Assembly (NCBI GenBank): GCA_044221555.1
Contig: JBGAOY010000003.1
Span: 124,001 to 188,000 of the forward strand
Origin: JAEUJM01 sp044221555
GTDB lineage: Bacteria; Actinomycetota; Acidimicrobiia; Acidimicrobiales; DATDAH01
DNA length: 64,000 nt
Direction of reading: 5' to 3'
Of this stretch, positions 16,385 to 24,101 are shown in pieces (the stretch's first letter is position 1; the number at the start of each line of letters is the position of its first letter). A program made the translations under genes and the position numbers. The notes below the pieces were generated by a model. That model worked only from the letters and a program-made list of their open reading frames with translations, was not told where the DNA came from and did no database searches.

Positions 16385-16891
16385 TCAGGTGCCGCCGAGT
16401 GTGGGCTTCGACTCGACGTAGCGGCGGAGGTTGCCCAGCGTCTTGCGGATGAACGCCGCCATGACGGGCTTGATCACCGGGATCGTGTAGCGGCTGGCGC
16501 CCGTCGGTGTCATGGCCATCACCCAGTCGACCCGGCAACGGCCGTCGCCCAGGTCGGTGACCTGGTAGTCCTCGCCGAACGCCGCCGCGGTCGCCTTGGA
16601 CATCTCGTTGAAGCGGAAGGCCATGCGCCGTCCGGGTTCCCAGGCGATGAACTCCTCGTACGCGGACAGGCCGCCCCGCATGTGCACCGTCCGGGTCGAG
16701 CCCACCTGGAGCGGGAACGGCGACGTCCACTCCACGCCCGTGATGGCGAACACCCACCGGGTCCACGAGTGGGCATCGAGGAACACGGCGAACACCTCCT
16801 CGGGCGTGGCCGCGATGGTCTCGCTGGCGGTGAAGCGCACCGGGGCGTCGTCGAAGTAGTCGAGCCCGACCTTCTCACACGGCTCGGTCAC
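16385..16891 (-). CDS. SRPBCC (START-like) protein
   Basis: 168 residues. The N-terminal half FTASETIAATPEEVFAVFLDAHSWTRWV is the classic first strand and helix of polyketide-cyclase/SRPBCC domains, which form a helix-grip ligand pocket. GEDYQVTDLGDGRCRVDWVMAM is the later beta sheet. It is the last gene of the leftward operon that begins at 21293, 30 bases after the amidohydrolase stop. It likely binds or transfers a hydrophobic intermediate of that pathway. The start is GTG 16891. Confidence 0.8.
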   Translation of the reverse strand: MTEPCEKVGLDYFDDAPVRFTASETIAATPEEVFAVFLDAHSWTRWVFAITGVEWTSPFPLQVGSTRTVHMRGGLSAYEEFIAWEPGRRMAFRFNEMSKATAAAFGEDYQVTDLGDGRCRVDWVMAMTPTGASRYTIPVIKPVMAAFIRKTLGNLRRYVESKPTLGGT

Positions 16892-16921
16892 GGCGCCTCC
16901 TCGCTGGTGCAGTTGGTCCGG

Positions 16922-18184
16922 TCACCAACTGCGCAGCACCTGGGCCTTGTCGAAGGCGTTGCAGGTGGACGGGGGGTAGTCGTCGGGGGCGATCGGTCGC
17001 GCCACCTCGTCGGCTCTCGGGCCGATGCGGTCGGCCAGGGGGCGGAGGGCGTCGAGGTCGAAGCCGAAGAACTCGGCGGCGTTGCCCTCGATCATGGCCC
17101 GGGCCTCGTCGACGGGCTTGCCGCCGAAGCCGGCCCGCAGCGCCTCGGTGGTGTATCCCAGCGAGCCCTCGGAGTGGGGGTAGTCGGCGCCCCACATCAC
17201 CCGGTCGACCGCCACCAGGTCGCCGGCGATGGGTGCTTCGGAGGGGCGGAGGAAGCTGGCGCCCATCCAGAAGTTGCGGGCGAAGTACTCCGACGGCTTC
17301 ATGGTCATGCCCGCCGCCACCTCGCCGAAGAACAGCGACTCGGCCGAGTCGGGCATGGTCATGCGACGGTGGAACCAGTCCAGGGTCTCCAGGCCACGGG
17401 GCAACCACGCCATCCCCTGCTCGGTGAGCACGATCCTCAGGTTCGGGAAGCGCTCGAGCACGCCACCGAAGATGAGGTGCCACACCGGGCGGTGGGCGAA
17501 CCAGGGCAGCTCGATGAGCATCATGGCCCGGGCCGCGACGTGCTCGCCGTAGTCGGGGAGGCCGCCGCCGCCATGCACCTGGACGGGGATGGCGTGCTCC
17601 TCGCACAGCCGCCACAGCGGGTCGTAGTAGGGCTCCCAGAACCCGGGGAGGCCCGCGTTGGGCGGCACCGAGGGCAGCAGCAGGCCACCCGTCAGCGCGG
17701 GCTGGGTGACCGCCCACTCGATCTCGGCCACCGCGTCCTCGATGCGGTTGGCGAACACCTGGAACACACCGGCCCGCCGTCCGGGGGCGGCGGCGCAGAA
17801 GTCCACCATCCACCGGTTGTGGGCCTGCACCCCGGCCCACCGCCGCTCGTAGTCGGCCTCGGTGGGGGGCAGTGCCGTCAGCTGGCTGGAGTCGAAGAAG
17901 GGCGGCACGGTGTTGGGGAACAACACCTCGGCCACGATGCCGTCGGCCTCGGTCTCCTCGAGCCGCCGGTCCGAGTCCCAGCTGCGGTAGGCGGTGGGGG
18001 ACTGCAGGTCGGCGAACGGGTTGACGTAGGTGGGCGCCCACGCGTCGAACTCGTCGTGCCACCGCTCGGCCAGGTAGGGCCGGTAGTCGCGCAGGTCGGC
18101 GCCGGCGTGCCCGTCGGCCGAGATGACCGCGTAACGGTCGGCGGAGGCGTCGGCGGCGGTCACGTCCGCGCTGGTGGTGCTCAC
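16922..18184 (-). CDS. Amidohydrolase-2 family metal hydrolase/decarboxylase
   Basis: 420 residues of the PF04909-type amidohydrolases (ACMSD/resorcylate decarboxylase relatives). The metal-binding motif is D24-G-H26 in ISADGHAGADL; further ligands are in PVQVHGGGG and VMWGADYPHSEG. Such TIM-barrel enzymes hydrolyse or decarboxylate ring-derived acids using zinc or manganese. It is paralogous to the gene ending at 19187, with the SDR gene between them. GTG 18184 overlaps the SDR stop by 4 bp. The substrate is unknown. Confidence 0.85.
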   Translation of the reverse strand: MSTTSADVTAADASADRYAVISADGHAGADLRDYRPYLAERWHDEFDAWAPTYVNPFADLQSPTAYRSWDSDRRLEETEADGIVAEVLFPNTVPPFFDSSQLTALPPTEADYERRWAGVQAHNRWMVDFCAAAPGRRAGVFQVFANRIEDAVAEIEWAVTQPALTGGLLLPSVPPNAGLPGFWEPYYDPLWRLCEEHAIPVQVHGGGGLPDYGEHVAARAMMLIELPWFAHRPVWHLIFGGVLERFPNLRIVLTEQGMAWLPRGLETLDWFHRRMTMPDSAESLFFGEVAAGMTMKPSEYFARNFWMGASFLRPSEAPIAGDLVAVDRVMWGADYPHSEGSLGYTTEALRAGFGGKPVDEARAMIEGNAAEFFGFDLDALRPLADRIGPRADEVARPIAPDDYPPSTCNAFDKAQVLRSW

Positions 18185-19071
18185 AGCATCTCCATCATGT
18201 TGGGGGGCAGCCGACCCTCGGCGATGGCGTCGGCTCGGGCGTGCAGCAGGCGGCCGGCGCGGTCGAGGTCGTGGCCGATGATGAACGCACCGGACTTCAC
18301 GCCGGCGACGACGAAGCGGCCGAGCTCGGTCAGGTCGACCACGTCGACGGGCCGGCCGGCGGCCTCGAGCTGGGCCTTGAACTCGGCGAACGTGGTGCCG
18401 GGCGCCGCCGCCCGCTCCTTCTCACGGGCCAGCTCGGCCGGTCGGTTGCGCTGCGCGGTCCAGAGTCCCGTGTCCAGCAGGCCCCCACCGGGGTAGAAGA
18501 TCGCGGCACGCACGCGCCCGTCGGTCTCGCCCGCGAGCTGATGCTGCAGCGCCTCGGTGAGGCAGCTCACCGCCGCCTTGCTCGATGCGTAAACCGAGGC
18601 GTAGGGGACCGGGGCGAGGCCACCGTCGCCCGACGAGGTGTTGATCACCACGCCCGGTTCACCCGACTCGAGCATCCGCGGGACGAAGGCGATCATGCCG
18701 TTGGCGGTGCCGAACACGTTGACGCTGAAGCACCAGCGCCAGTCGTTGGCCTCCTGCTCCCACGGCTTGCCGCCGCCGCCCGAGCTGACACCGGCGTTGT
18801 TGAACAGCAGGTGGCAGGCGCCCTCGGTGGCGAACACGTCGGCGGCCAGCGCCTCGAACGAGGCGGGGTCGGCCACGTCGGTGCGCACGCCCCGCACGGA
18901 CCCGTCGGGGAATTGCCCGGCCAGCTCGGCCACGGCGGCGTCGAGCACCGGCGCCTCGATGTCGCCGACGACGACCCGTACGCCCTCCTCCAGCAGCGCG
19001 GTGACGATCCCCCGGCCGATGCCGCCGGCGCCGCCGGTGACGACGGCCACCTTCCCGGCCAGATCCTCCAT
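18181..19071 (-). CDS. Short-chain dehydrogenase/reductase
   Basis: 296 residues of the classical SDR family. The NAD(P)-binding TGGAGGIGRGI is at about residues 12-22, the NNAG motif at about 90 (LLFNNAGVS), and the catalytic Ser-Tyr-Lys set in INTSSG and YASSK. Asp in VVVGDIEAP after beta-2 suggests NAD(H) preference. ATG 19071 has GGAGG four bases upstream and is preferred over the GTG at 19074. It sits between the two amidohydrolases in the TetR-flanked operon. An 18-bp tandem repeat and a palindrome lie just upstream. Confidence 0.87.
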   Translation of the reverse strand: MEDLAGKVAVVTGGAGGIGRGIVTALLEEGVRVVVGDIEAPVLDAAVAELAGQFPDGSVRGVRTDVADPASFEALAADVFATEGACHLLFNNAGVSSGGGGKPWEQEANDWRWCFSVNVFGTANGMIAFVPRMLESGEPGVVINTSSGDGGLAPVPYASVYASSKAAVSCLTEALQHQLAGETDGRVRAAIFYPGGGLLDTGLWTAQRNRPAELAREKERAAAPGTTFAEFKAQLEAAGRPVDVVDLTELGRFVVAGVKSGAFIIGHDLDRAGRLLHARADAIAEGRLPPNMMEML

Positions 19072-19079
19072 CACGCCTC

Positions 19080-19115
19080 CACCCCAAACCCCTCGTTCAC
19101 CCCAAACCCCTCGTT
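19080..19115. repeat. Two perfect tandem copies of an 18-bp unit
   Basis: The unit CACCCCAAACCCCTCGTT occurs twice in a row (19080-19097 and 19098-19115). It lies within the mRNA leader of the SDR gene, directly before its ribosome-binding site, and abuts palindromic element B. Confidence 0.85.
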
Positions 19116-19162
19116 CTGGCTCCCGATTGGACCGCTATAGCGGCCGAATCGGGAGCCAGAAC
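19113..19162. repeat. Palindromic element, family copy B
   Basis: A perfect 16-bp stem GTTCTGGCTCCCGATT/AATCGGGAGCCAGAAC encloses the 18-base loop GGACCGCTATAGCGGCCG, which contains a further 12-bp palindrome CCGCTATAGCGG. It interrupts the leftward operon between the amidohydrolase ending at 19187 and the SDR gene, so it may reduce read-through or shield the downstream mRNA. Confidence 0.85.
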
Positions 19163-19186
19163 CGGGGTCGTTCATCGGTACCCCCA

Positions 19187-20503
19187 TCAGATCGGCGCCC
19201 GTACCTGGTACTCGTCCTTCCACCAGCGGGCGTCCGCCACCTCGGCGGGGTCGGTGCGCAGCGCGGTGTCCTGGCCCAGATCGGCCGGCGTGGGGCCGAC
19301 GCGCTCGGCGACCGGCGCCAGCGCGGCCAGGTCGAACCCGTAGCAGCGGGCAGCCGTCCCACCGAGCATCGCCGCGGTGTCCTCCACCGACACGTCGGCG
19401 AAGTCGGACTGCAGCTTGGCCAGCGTGTGGGGCCAGGTGCCCTCGGGGTGGGGGTAGTCGGTGCCCCACATGACGACATCGGTGCCGATGATGTGGCGCC
19501 GGCGGATCTCCTCCTTCGACATGGTGGAGGCCCCGATGAAGATGTTCTCGCCGAAGTAGTCCGACGGCAGCTTCGAGATCTTGCCCTTCATGAGGGCGGC
19601 CATCTTCTTGGTGGTGTGACCGCCGCCCAGGTACTGGTCCCACTTCCACATCATGTCGGTCGACCAGTAGGCGGCCGCCTCGGTGACCACGAACTTGAGC
19701 CCGGGGAACCTCTCGAACGCGCCGGAGAACAGCAGGTGCCACATGGGCCGCGTCGCCCACCAGACCACCTCGGCCAGGTAGATGCCGATGTGGTCCCCCA
19801 TCTCCTCACGGGGTGCCTCGCCCGAGTGGGTGTGGATGGGGTAGCCGGCCTCCTCGCACGCGGCCCAGAACGGGTCGTAGGCGGCGTCGTTGTACGGCAG
19901 GCGATCGCGCCACATGGTGGGCACCATCACGCCGCGGATGCCGGGCTCGCCCGCCAAGCGCTTCACCTCGGCCACACCGGCCTCGATGTCGTGGCACACC
20001 GGGACGAGGGCGATGCCGCCGCGGCGGTCGGGGTTGGTGGCGCAGAATTCGACCAGCCAGCGATTGTGGGCGCGGGCCCCGGCGAAGGCGAGGTCGGGTC
20101 GCTCGATCATCCCCGCGCCCAGGCCGGCGCCGAACGGCGGCGAGGCGAAGCCGGTGATGGCGTCGGCGTCGGCGAACATCACCTCGGCGGCCACGCCGTC
20201 GGCGTCGAGCTCCTTGTCACGCTGGGCGGCGTCGAAGCTGCCTCGCAGGCCCTCTTCGTTCTCGGTCTCCCAGCCCATGATGTAGTCGTAATTCAGCGTC
20301 AGCGCCTCGTCTCGCGCGGCCTGTTGCTGGGCCAGGTACTGGTCGAAGTCGTCGTGGAACTCGGCGTCGAGGTAGTCCCGGTACTCGGGGGCGGGCAGCC
20401 CGCAGTGGGCGTCGGCCGACACGATCGTGTACCGGCCGCCGGCCAGGACGGTCGAGGGGTCGAAGGCCTCGGCCGGGGCGGACGGTGCGGTGGGCTCAGT
20501 CAT
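19187..20503 (-). CDS. Amidohydrolase-2 family metal hydrolase/decarboxylase
   Basis: 438 residues, paralogous to the 420-residue amidohydrolase two genes downstream. The metal motif is D31-A-H33 (VSADAHCGL), with later ligands in YPIHTHSGEA and VMWGTDYPHPEGTW. GGGAGG lies eight bases before ATG 20503, which decides the start over the GTG nine bases earlier; the gene overlaps the end of the upstream ADC-like gene by 8 bp. Two divergent copies in one operon suggest consecutive or alternative steps on related ring or lactone substrates. Confidence 0.85.
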   Translation of the reverse strand: MTEPTAPSAPAEAFDPSTVLAGGRYTIVSADAHCGLPAPEYRDYLDAEFHDDFDQYLAQQQAARDEALTLNYDYIMGWETENEEGLRGSFDAAQRDKELDADGVAAEVMFADADAITGFASPPFGAGLGAGMIERPDLAFAGARAHNRWLVEFCATNPDRRGGIALVPVCHDIEAGVAEVKRLAGEPGIRGVMVPTMWRDRLPYNDAAYDPFWAACEEAGYPIHTHSGEAPREEMGDHIGIYLAEVVWWATRPMWHLLFSGAFERFPGLKFVVTEAAAYWSTDMMWKWDQYLGGGHTTKKMAALMKGKISKLPSDYFGENIFIGASTMSKEEIRRRHIIGTDVVMWGTDYPHPEGTWPHTLAKLQSDFADVSVEDTAAMLGGTAARCYGFDLAALAPVAERVGPTPADLGQDTALRTDPAEVADARWWKDEYQVRAPI

Positions 20504-21293
20504 CGCCGCCACCTCCCAGCACCGAGAAGTCGTCGTAGCGCTGGTGCAGGAACGGTGTCAGGTACTCCCGGGGCACCGGTCCGATGATGCGGCCCACCTG
20601 CGTGGAGGCCCGTTCGGTCCAGTTGAGGTCGACCATGCGCACGATCGCGAGGTCGGCGATGGGGTCGAGCGGCGCCTCTTTCAGGATGACCTCGCCCTCG
20701 ACGGTCTCGTGCACCCGGGCCTTCTCGGTCTTCTCGCCGTAGACCAGCAGCGGGTCCTGGTCGAGCTCGCCGGCGGTCTCGGCCGACGGCGACACCTTGA
20801 ACCAGAAGTCGCGCTTGGACTTCTCGTACGGTTCGCGGGCCTCGGTGACCGTGCCGTGGATCTCGCAGACGGTGAAGCCCATGCGGGCGATGCCGGCGTC
20901 GATGGTGTCGCCGTCGCGCGTGGCCCACACGTCGGCGATCTTCTTGGGCTCTCCGTAGTGGTCGCGGCCCCCCATGACCGACTGCTCGGTGGTCATGGGC
21001 ATGAAGATCGGGTACTCGCCCTCGACCACGTCGTCGTCGGTGACGTGGCGTGCGGCCACGCCGAACCACCCGGCGCCGAAGGTGGGGTAGCCGGGCATCT
21101 GCACCGACGTGATGGTGAGCCGGACCAGCGGACGCTCGGCCGGAGACAGCGGCTTCGGCAGCACCGCGGCGATGGCCTCCGGGTCCGTCTCGTAGATCGC
21201 GGTGACCGCGGTCGACCAGATCTCGGCGGCGGTGGCTTCGATCTCCCGGCTGCGCTGGACGGCCTTGGCCCCGTAGCGGACGGTGGTCATCAC
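20496..21293 (-). CDS. Acetoacetate decarboxylase-family protein
   Basis: 265 residues. The segment GGRDHYGEPKKIADV (about 108-122) carries the adjacent Lys pair that in acetoacetate decarboxylase forms the Schiff base (K115/K116 in the clostridial enzyme), and FMPMTTEQSVMG precedes it. Family members either decarboxylate beta-keto acids or act as aldolase/dehydratase-like enzymes. GTG 21293 has GGAGG seven bases upstream; ATG 21290 is an alternative and overlaps the stop of a possible 29-codon upstream frame. It is the first gene of the leftward operon and is divergent from a TetR regulator. Confidence 0.84.
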   Translation of the reverse strand: MMTTVRYGAKAVQRSREIEATAAEIWSTAVTAIYETDPEAIAAVLPKPLSPAERPLVRLTITSVQMPGYPTFGAGWFGVAARHVTDDDVVEGEYPIFMPMTTEQSVMGGRDHYGEPKKIADVWATRDGDTIDAGIARMGFTVCEIHGTVTEAREPYEKSKRDFWFKVSPSAETAGELDQDPLLVYGEKTEKARVHETVEGEVILKEAPLDPIADLAIVRMVDLNWTERASTQVGRIIGPVPREYLTPFLHQRYDDFSVLGGGGDD

Positions 21294-21394
21294 ACTCGCA
21301 CCTCCAACGTCTGTGCCCCTTCGGGACCCGGTGCGCGCGATCCCGCTGCTCCGCCCCGCTCGGCAGCCTGACTGGCCATGTGATCCCCCGATCT

Positions 21395-21417
21395 CCCCAC
21401 CCGGTCGACGGGTGGGG
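21395..21417. repeat. 9-bp stem hairpin in the TetR/operon intergenic region
   Basis: CCCCACCCG-GTCGA-CGGGTGGGG is a perfect 9-bp stem. On the leftward transcript it would fall in the leader of the ADC-like gene. It may be an attenuator or a second protein-binding site. Confidence 0.4.
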
Positions 21418-21423
21418 GCGTCT

Positions 21424-21440
21424 CTGGAACACTGTTACAG
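21424..21440. promoter_or_regulatory. TetR-type operator abutting the regulator start codon
   Basis: CTGGAACACTGTTACAG is a 17-bp palindrome with 7 of 8 arm positions matching around a central C. It ends at the base before ATG 21441 of the TetR gene. A -10-like AACACT lies inside it, seven bases before the ATG. Binding here would repress the regulator itself and probably the divergent five-gene operon. Confidence 0.65.
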
Positions 21441-22085
21441 ATGACCGAGTCCGCGGCAAGCCGCACCCCGGAGGGCGAGGCGAGCCGTACCCGCATCGTC
21501 GAGGCCGCCCGCTCGATGATCGAGCGCGACGGCGTCGAGGAGCTGAGCATGCGCAAGGTCGCGGCCGAGGCGGGCCTGGCGCCGACGGCCATCTACTGGC
21601 ACCTGGGCGGGCGGGACGAGCTGCTCAACGCCGTCCTCGACGAGATCATCGCCGAGCTCCCACCGATCGCGGCCAGTGGCGCGAGCCCCCGGGACCGCAT
21701 CACCTCGCTCGTCCGGGGGGCGAGGCGGGACTTCCTCGACGGGATGCACACGCTGAAGCTGGCCAACGAGGTGGGTCGGGGCAACGAGCTGTCCTTCCGC
21801 ACCCAGGTGGCCTTGGCCGACGAACTGACCAGTGCCGGGCTGGACGGCGCCGAGGCGGCCAGTGTGCTGCGCTCGTTGCTGTTCGTGGTCGGCGGCTTCG
21901 TGGTGATCGAGGAGCAGTACCGCCAGGGCGAGAGCGGCGACTTCGCCACCGCCGGCCTTTGGGCCGGCCTCGGCGAGGGTGAGGTGGCGCCCGCCCTCCG
22001 TGACGCCATGGCGCAACCCACCGACACCGACGCCCTGTTCGACGCCACCCTCGACCGCCTCCTCGACGCCGTCCTGCCGGCCTGA
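21441..22085 (+). CDS. TetR-family transcriptional regulator
   Basis: 214 residues. The DNA-binding domain occupies about residues 15-62: RTRIVEAARSMIERDGVEELSMRKVAAEAGLAPTAIYWHLGGRDEL, read in two pieces as the TetR helix-turn-helix with the conserved A-x-x-A-G-L and Y-x-H-(F/L) positions. The C-terminal ligand-binding helices follow. It is divergent from the ADC/amidohydrolase/SDR operon and its start codon directly follows a 17-bp palindrome, so it very likely controls that operon in response to a pathway intermediate. Confidence 0.87.
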   Translation: MTESAASRTPEGEASRTRIVEAARSMIERDGVEELSMRKVAAEAGLAPTAIYWHLGGRDELLNAVLDEIIAELPPIAASGASPRDRITSLVRGARRDFLDGMHTLKLANEVGRGNELSFRTQVALADELTSAGLDGAEAASVLRSLLFVVGGFVVIEEQYRQGESGDFATAGLWAGLGEGEVAPALRDAMAQPTDTDALFDATLDRLLDAVLPA

Positions 22086-22174
22086 CCGGCCGTCGACGAC
22101 ACCCGCGTCGGCCGGGGAGGCCAGCGTCACGGTCGCCGAGCCGGGAACCAGGACAGAACGGCGGCCGGTTTCGT

Positions 22175-22180
22175 TAGGGT
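22175..22180 (+). promoter_or_regulatory. -10 box TAGGGT of a leaderless gene
   Basis: TAGGGT ends six bases before ATG 22187 (spacer TTGTCC). This selects the ATG over the in-frame TTG at 22181. Confidence 0.55.
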
Positions 22181-22186
22181 TTGTCC

Positions 22187-22618
22187 ATGCCCAGCGACTT
22201 CGCCCTCAAGGCCATGAACTCGGTCCACCGCGTGCTGCTGACGGTGTCCGGGGGCCGGATCGGTCGCAACCTGCTGGGCATGCCGGTGCTCGAGCTGGTC
22301 ACCACCGGCCGCAAGAGCGGCCAGCCCCGGGCGGTGATGCTGACTGCCCCCGTGGTCGAGGGCGACACCATCGTGATCGTGGCCTCGCGGGGCGGCGACG
22401 ACACCCATCCCGCCTGGTTCCTCAACCTACGCGACGATCCCGAGGTGCAGGTGGGCCTGGACGGCGAGGACCCTGTGCCCTACCGGGCCGAGATCGCCGA
22501 CGCCGAGACCCGTGCCCGCCTGTGGCCGAAGATCACCGCCGATCACAAGAACTACGCCGGGTACCAGGACAAGACCGACCGCGAGATCCCGGTGGTCCTG
22601 CTCCACCCGGCCGGCTGA
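22187..22618 (+). CDS. Ddn-type F420-dependent nitroreductase/quinone reductase family protein
   Basis: 143 residues, the usual length for deazaflavin-dependent Ddn-like proteins (split beta-barrel flavin-reductase fold). The signature is ELVTTGRKSGQPRAVML (about 34-50) followed by IVIVASRGGDDTHPAWFLNL. These residues bind the F420 phosphate and the substrate edge. It implies that the organism makes coenzyme F420, as mycobacteria and Acidimicrobiia do. It is monocistronic with a leaderless start, and the physiological electron acceptor is unknown. Confidence 0.87.
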   Translation: MPSDFALKAMNSVHRVLLTVSGGRIGRNLLGMPVLELVTTGRKSGQPRAVMLTAPVVEGDTIVIVASRGGDDTHPAWFLNLRDDPEVQVGLDGEDPVPYRAEIADAETRARLWPKITADHKNYAGYQDKTDREIPVVLLHPAG

Positions 22619-22832
22619 GGCGCCCGGTTCCCGCCCCGCCGGCCTGACGCCGGTGGGGGAAATCCTCATGGGAGCGGCCCGCATGGTCGACAATGGGATC
22701 AGGGTGCTGACATCCCACCCTTGGCCGGCGCGCCGCTGCAGGTGAGCCGGGTCAGTCGATCGTGTCTGCCGCGAACTCGTGTGGCGACGGTGCTGCTGGA
22801 GGCGATGCCCCGCACCACGAATCGAGCTGGCC
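22619..22832. other. Intergenic region with no recognisable gene
   Basis: About 210 bases separate the Ddn-like gene from the DUF3494 gene. I see a short 6-bp stem (TGGGAT/ATCCCA near 22692-22715) and GC-rich inverted repeats. I see no consensus promoter, riboswitch or RNA family that I can name. Confidence 0.5.
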
Positions 22833-24014
22833 ATGTCTCCACCCCCTCGGGCGACCCGCGCGGCGGGCTTCACCCTCCTCGCCGTCGCCGCCGCCATCAT
22901 CAGCCTCCCCTTCCTGGCCGGTGGCGCTGATGCGGCCATCGTGTCCACCGTCCCCCTCGCCACTGCCGCGAACTACGCCGTGCTGGGCGGCTCGACGGTC
23001 ACGAACACGGGGGGCACGGTCCTCGACGGCAGCCTGGGGCTGTGGCCGGGCCCGGCGATCTCGGGATTCCCCCCGGGGCTGGTCCTGCCACCCGGGACGA
23101 CCGACACCGGCAACGCCGTGGCCCAGCAGGCGCAGTCGGACCTGACGACCGCCTACGTCGACGCCGCCGGCCGACCGGTGGATCAGACCACCACCGCCGA
23201 TCTCGCCGACCTGGTCCTCGGGGGCGGGGTGTACGCCGGGCCGAGCCACGGGGCCCTCGGCCTCACGGGCCCGCTCGTGCTCGACGGCGCGAACGACCCC
23301 AACACGGTGTTCATCTTCCAGACCGACTCGTCGCTCATCACCGCATCCGGCAGCACCGTGTCGTTGATCAACGGCGCCCAGGAGTGCAACGTGTTCTGGC
23401 AGGTGGGCAGTTCGGCCACCCTCGGCACGGGGTCGACCTTCGTCGGCAACGTGATGGCGCTCACGTCGATCACCGTGACCAACGGCGTGACGGTGCATGG
23501 GCGAGCGCTCGCCCGCAACGGCGCGGTCACCCTGGACGACGACGTGTTCACCGAGCCGTCGTGCGCCTTGGGACCCCCGGTGACCACCACGACGACCGCA
23601 GGCCCGACGACGACCACGACCGGTGGGCCGACGACGACGACCACGCAGGCGTCGACGACCACGACCGGTGGGCCGACGACGACGACGACGCAGGCGTCGA
23701 CGACCACGACCGGTGGGCCGACGACGACGACGACGCAGGCGCCGACGACCACCACGCAGGCGCCGACGACGACCAGCACCAGTACCCCTGGTGGTGGTGC
23801 ATCCACCACGACCTCCTCCACGACCCCGGGGGGTGGCACGACACCCACGACGAGCCCGGGGGGGAGCACGATCCCGCCCCGCGAATCGACGCCGGGCGGG
23901 CCGCTGCCCCCGACCGGTGCCAGCACCGGGCCGTTGCTCTGGCTGGCCGCCCTGACGACGGTGCTCGGCCTGGTGCTGGTGGCGCTGGGACGCGGCGCTG
24001 GAACAACCGACTGA
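22833..24014 (+). CDS. Exported DUF3494 (ice-binding-like) protein with LPxTG-type anchor
   Basis: 393 residues. A signal peptide (about 1-33, ending AGGADA) precedes a DUF3494 beta-helix domain (about 35-245: LATAANYAVLGGSTVTNTGG to RNGAVTLDDDVFT). This fold is found in ice-binding proteins and adhesins. A Thr/Pro/Gly stalk follows with repeats of TTTTTQASTTTTGGP. The end is LPPTG (358-362), a hydrophobic helix and GRG, which fits a sortase sorting signal. The protein is therefore likely attached to the cell wall. Ice binding is not implied by the domain alone. No clear ribosome-binding site is visible, so the exact start is moderately certain. Confidence 0.82.
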   Translation: MSPPPRATRAAGFTLLAVAAAIISLPFLAGGADAAIVSTVPLATAANYAVLGGSTVTNTGGTVLDGSLGLWPGPAISGFPPGLVLPPGTTDTGNAVAQQAQSDLTTAYVDAAGRPVDQTTTADLADLVLGGGVYAGPSHGALGLTGPLVLDGANDPNTVFIFQTDSSLITASGSTVSLINGAQECNVFWQVGSSATLGTGSTFVGNVMALTSITVTNGVTVHGRALARNGAVTLDDDVFTEPSCALGPPVTTTTTAGPTTTTTGGPTTTTTQASTTTTGGPTTTTTQASTTTTGGPTTTTTQAPTTTTQAPTTTSTSTPGGGASTTTSSTTPGGGTTPTTSPGGSTIPPRESTPGGPLPPTGASTGPLLWLAALTTVLGLVLVALGRGAGTTD

Positions 24015-24089
24015 GCGCCCACATCAGGGCGGACCGGGACCCTGCGGCCGCGGGACCTTCGCCTCTGCCGTCGGCGCCATCGCCCCGCG

Positions 24090-24095
24090 TACCGT
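24090..24095 (+). promoter_or_regulatory. -10 box TACCGT of a leaderless gene
   Basis: TACCGT ends six bases before GTG 24102 (spacer CGAGCG), with no ribosome-binding site between them. Confidence 0.5.
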
Positions 24096-24101
24096 CGAGC
24101 G

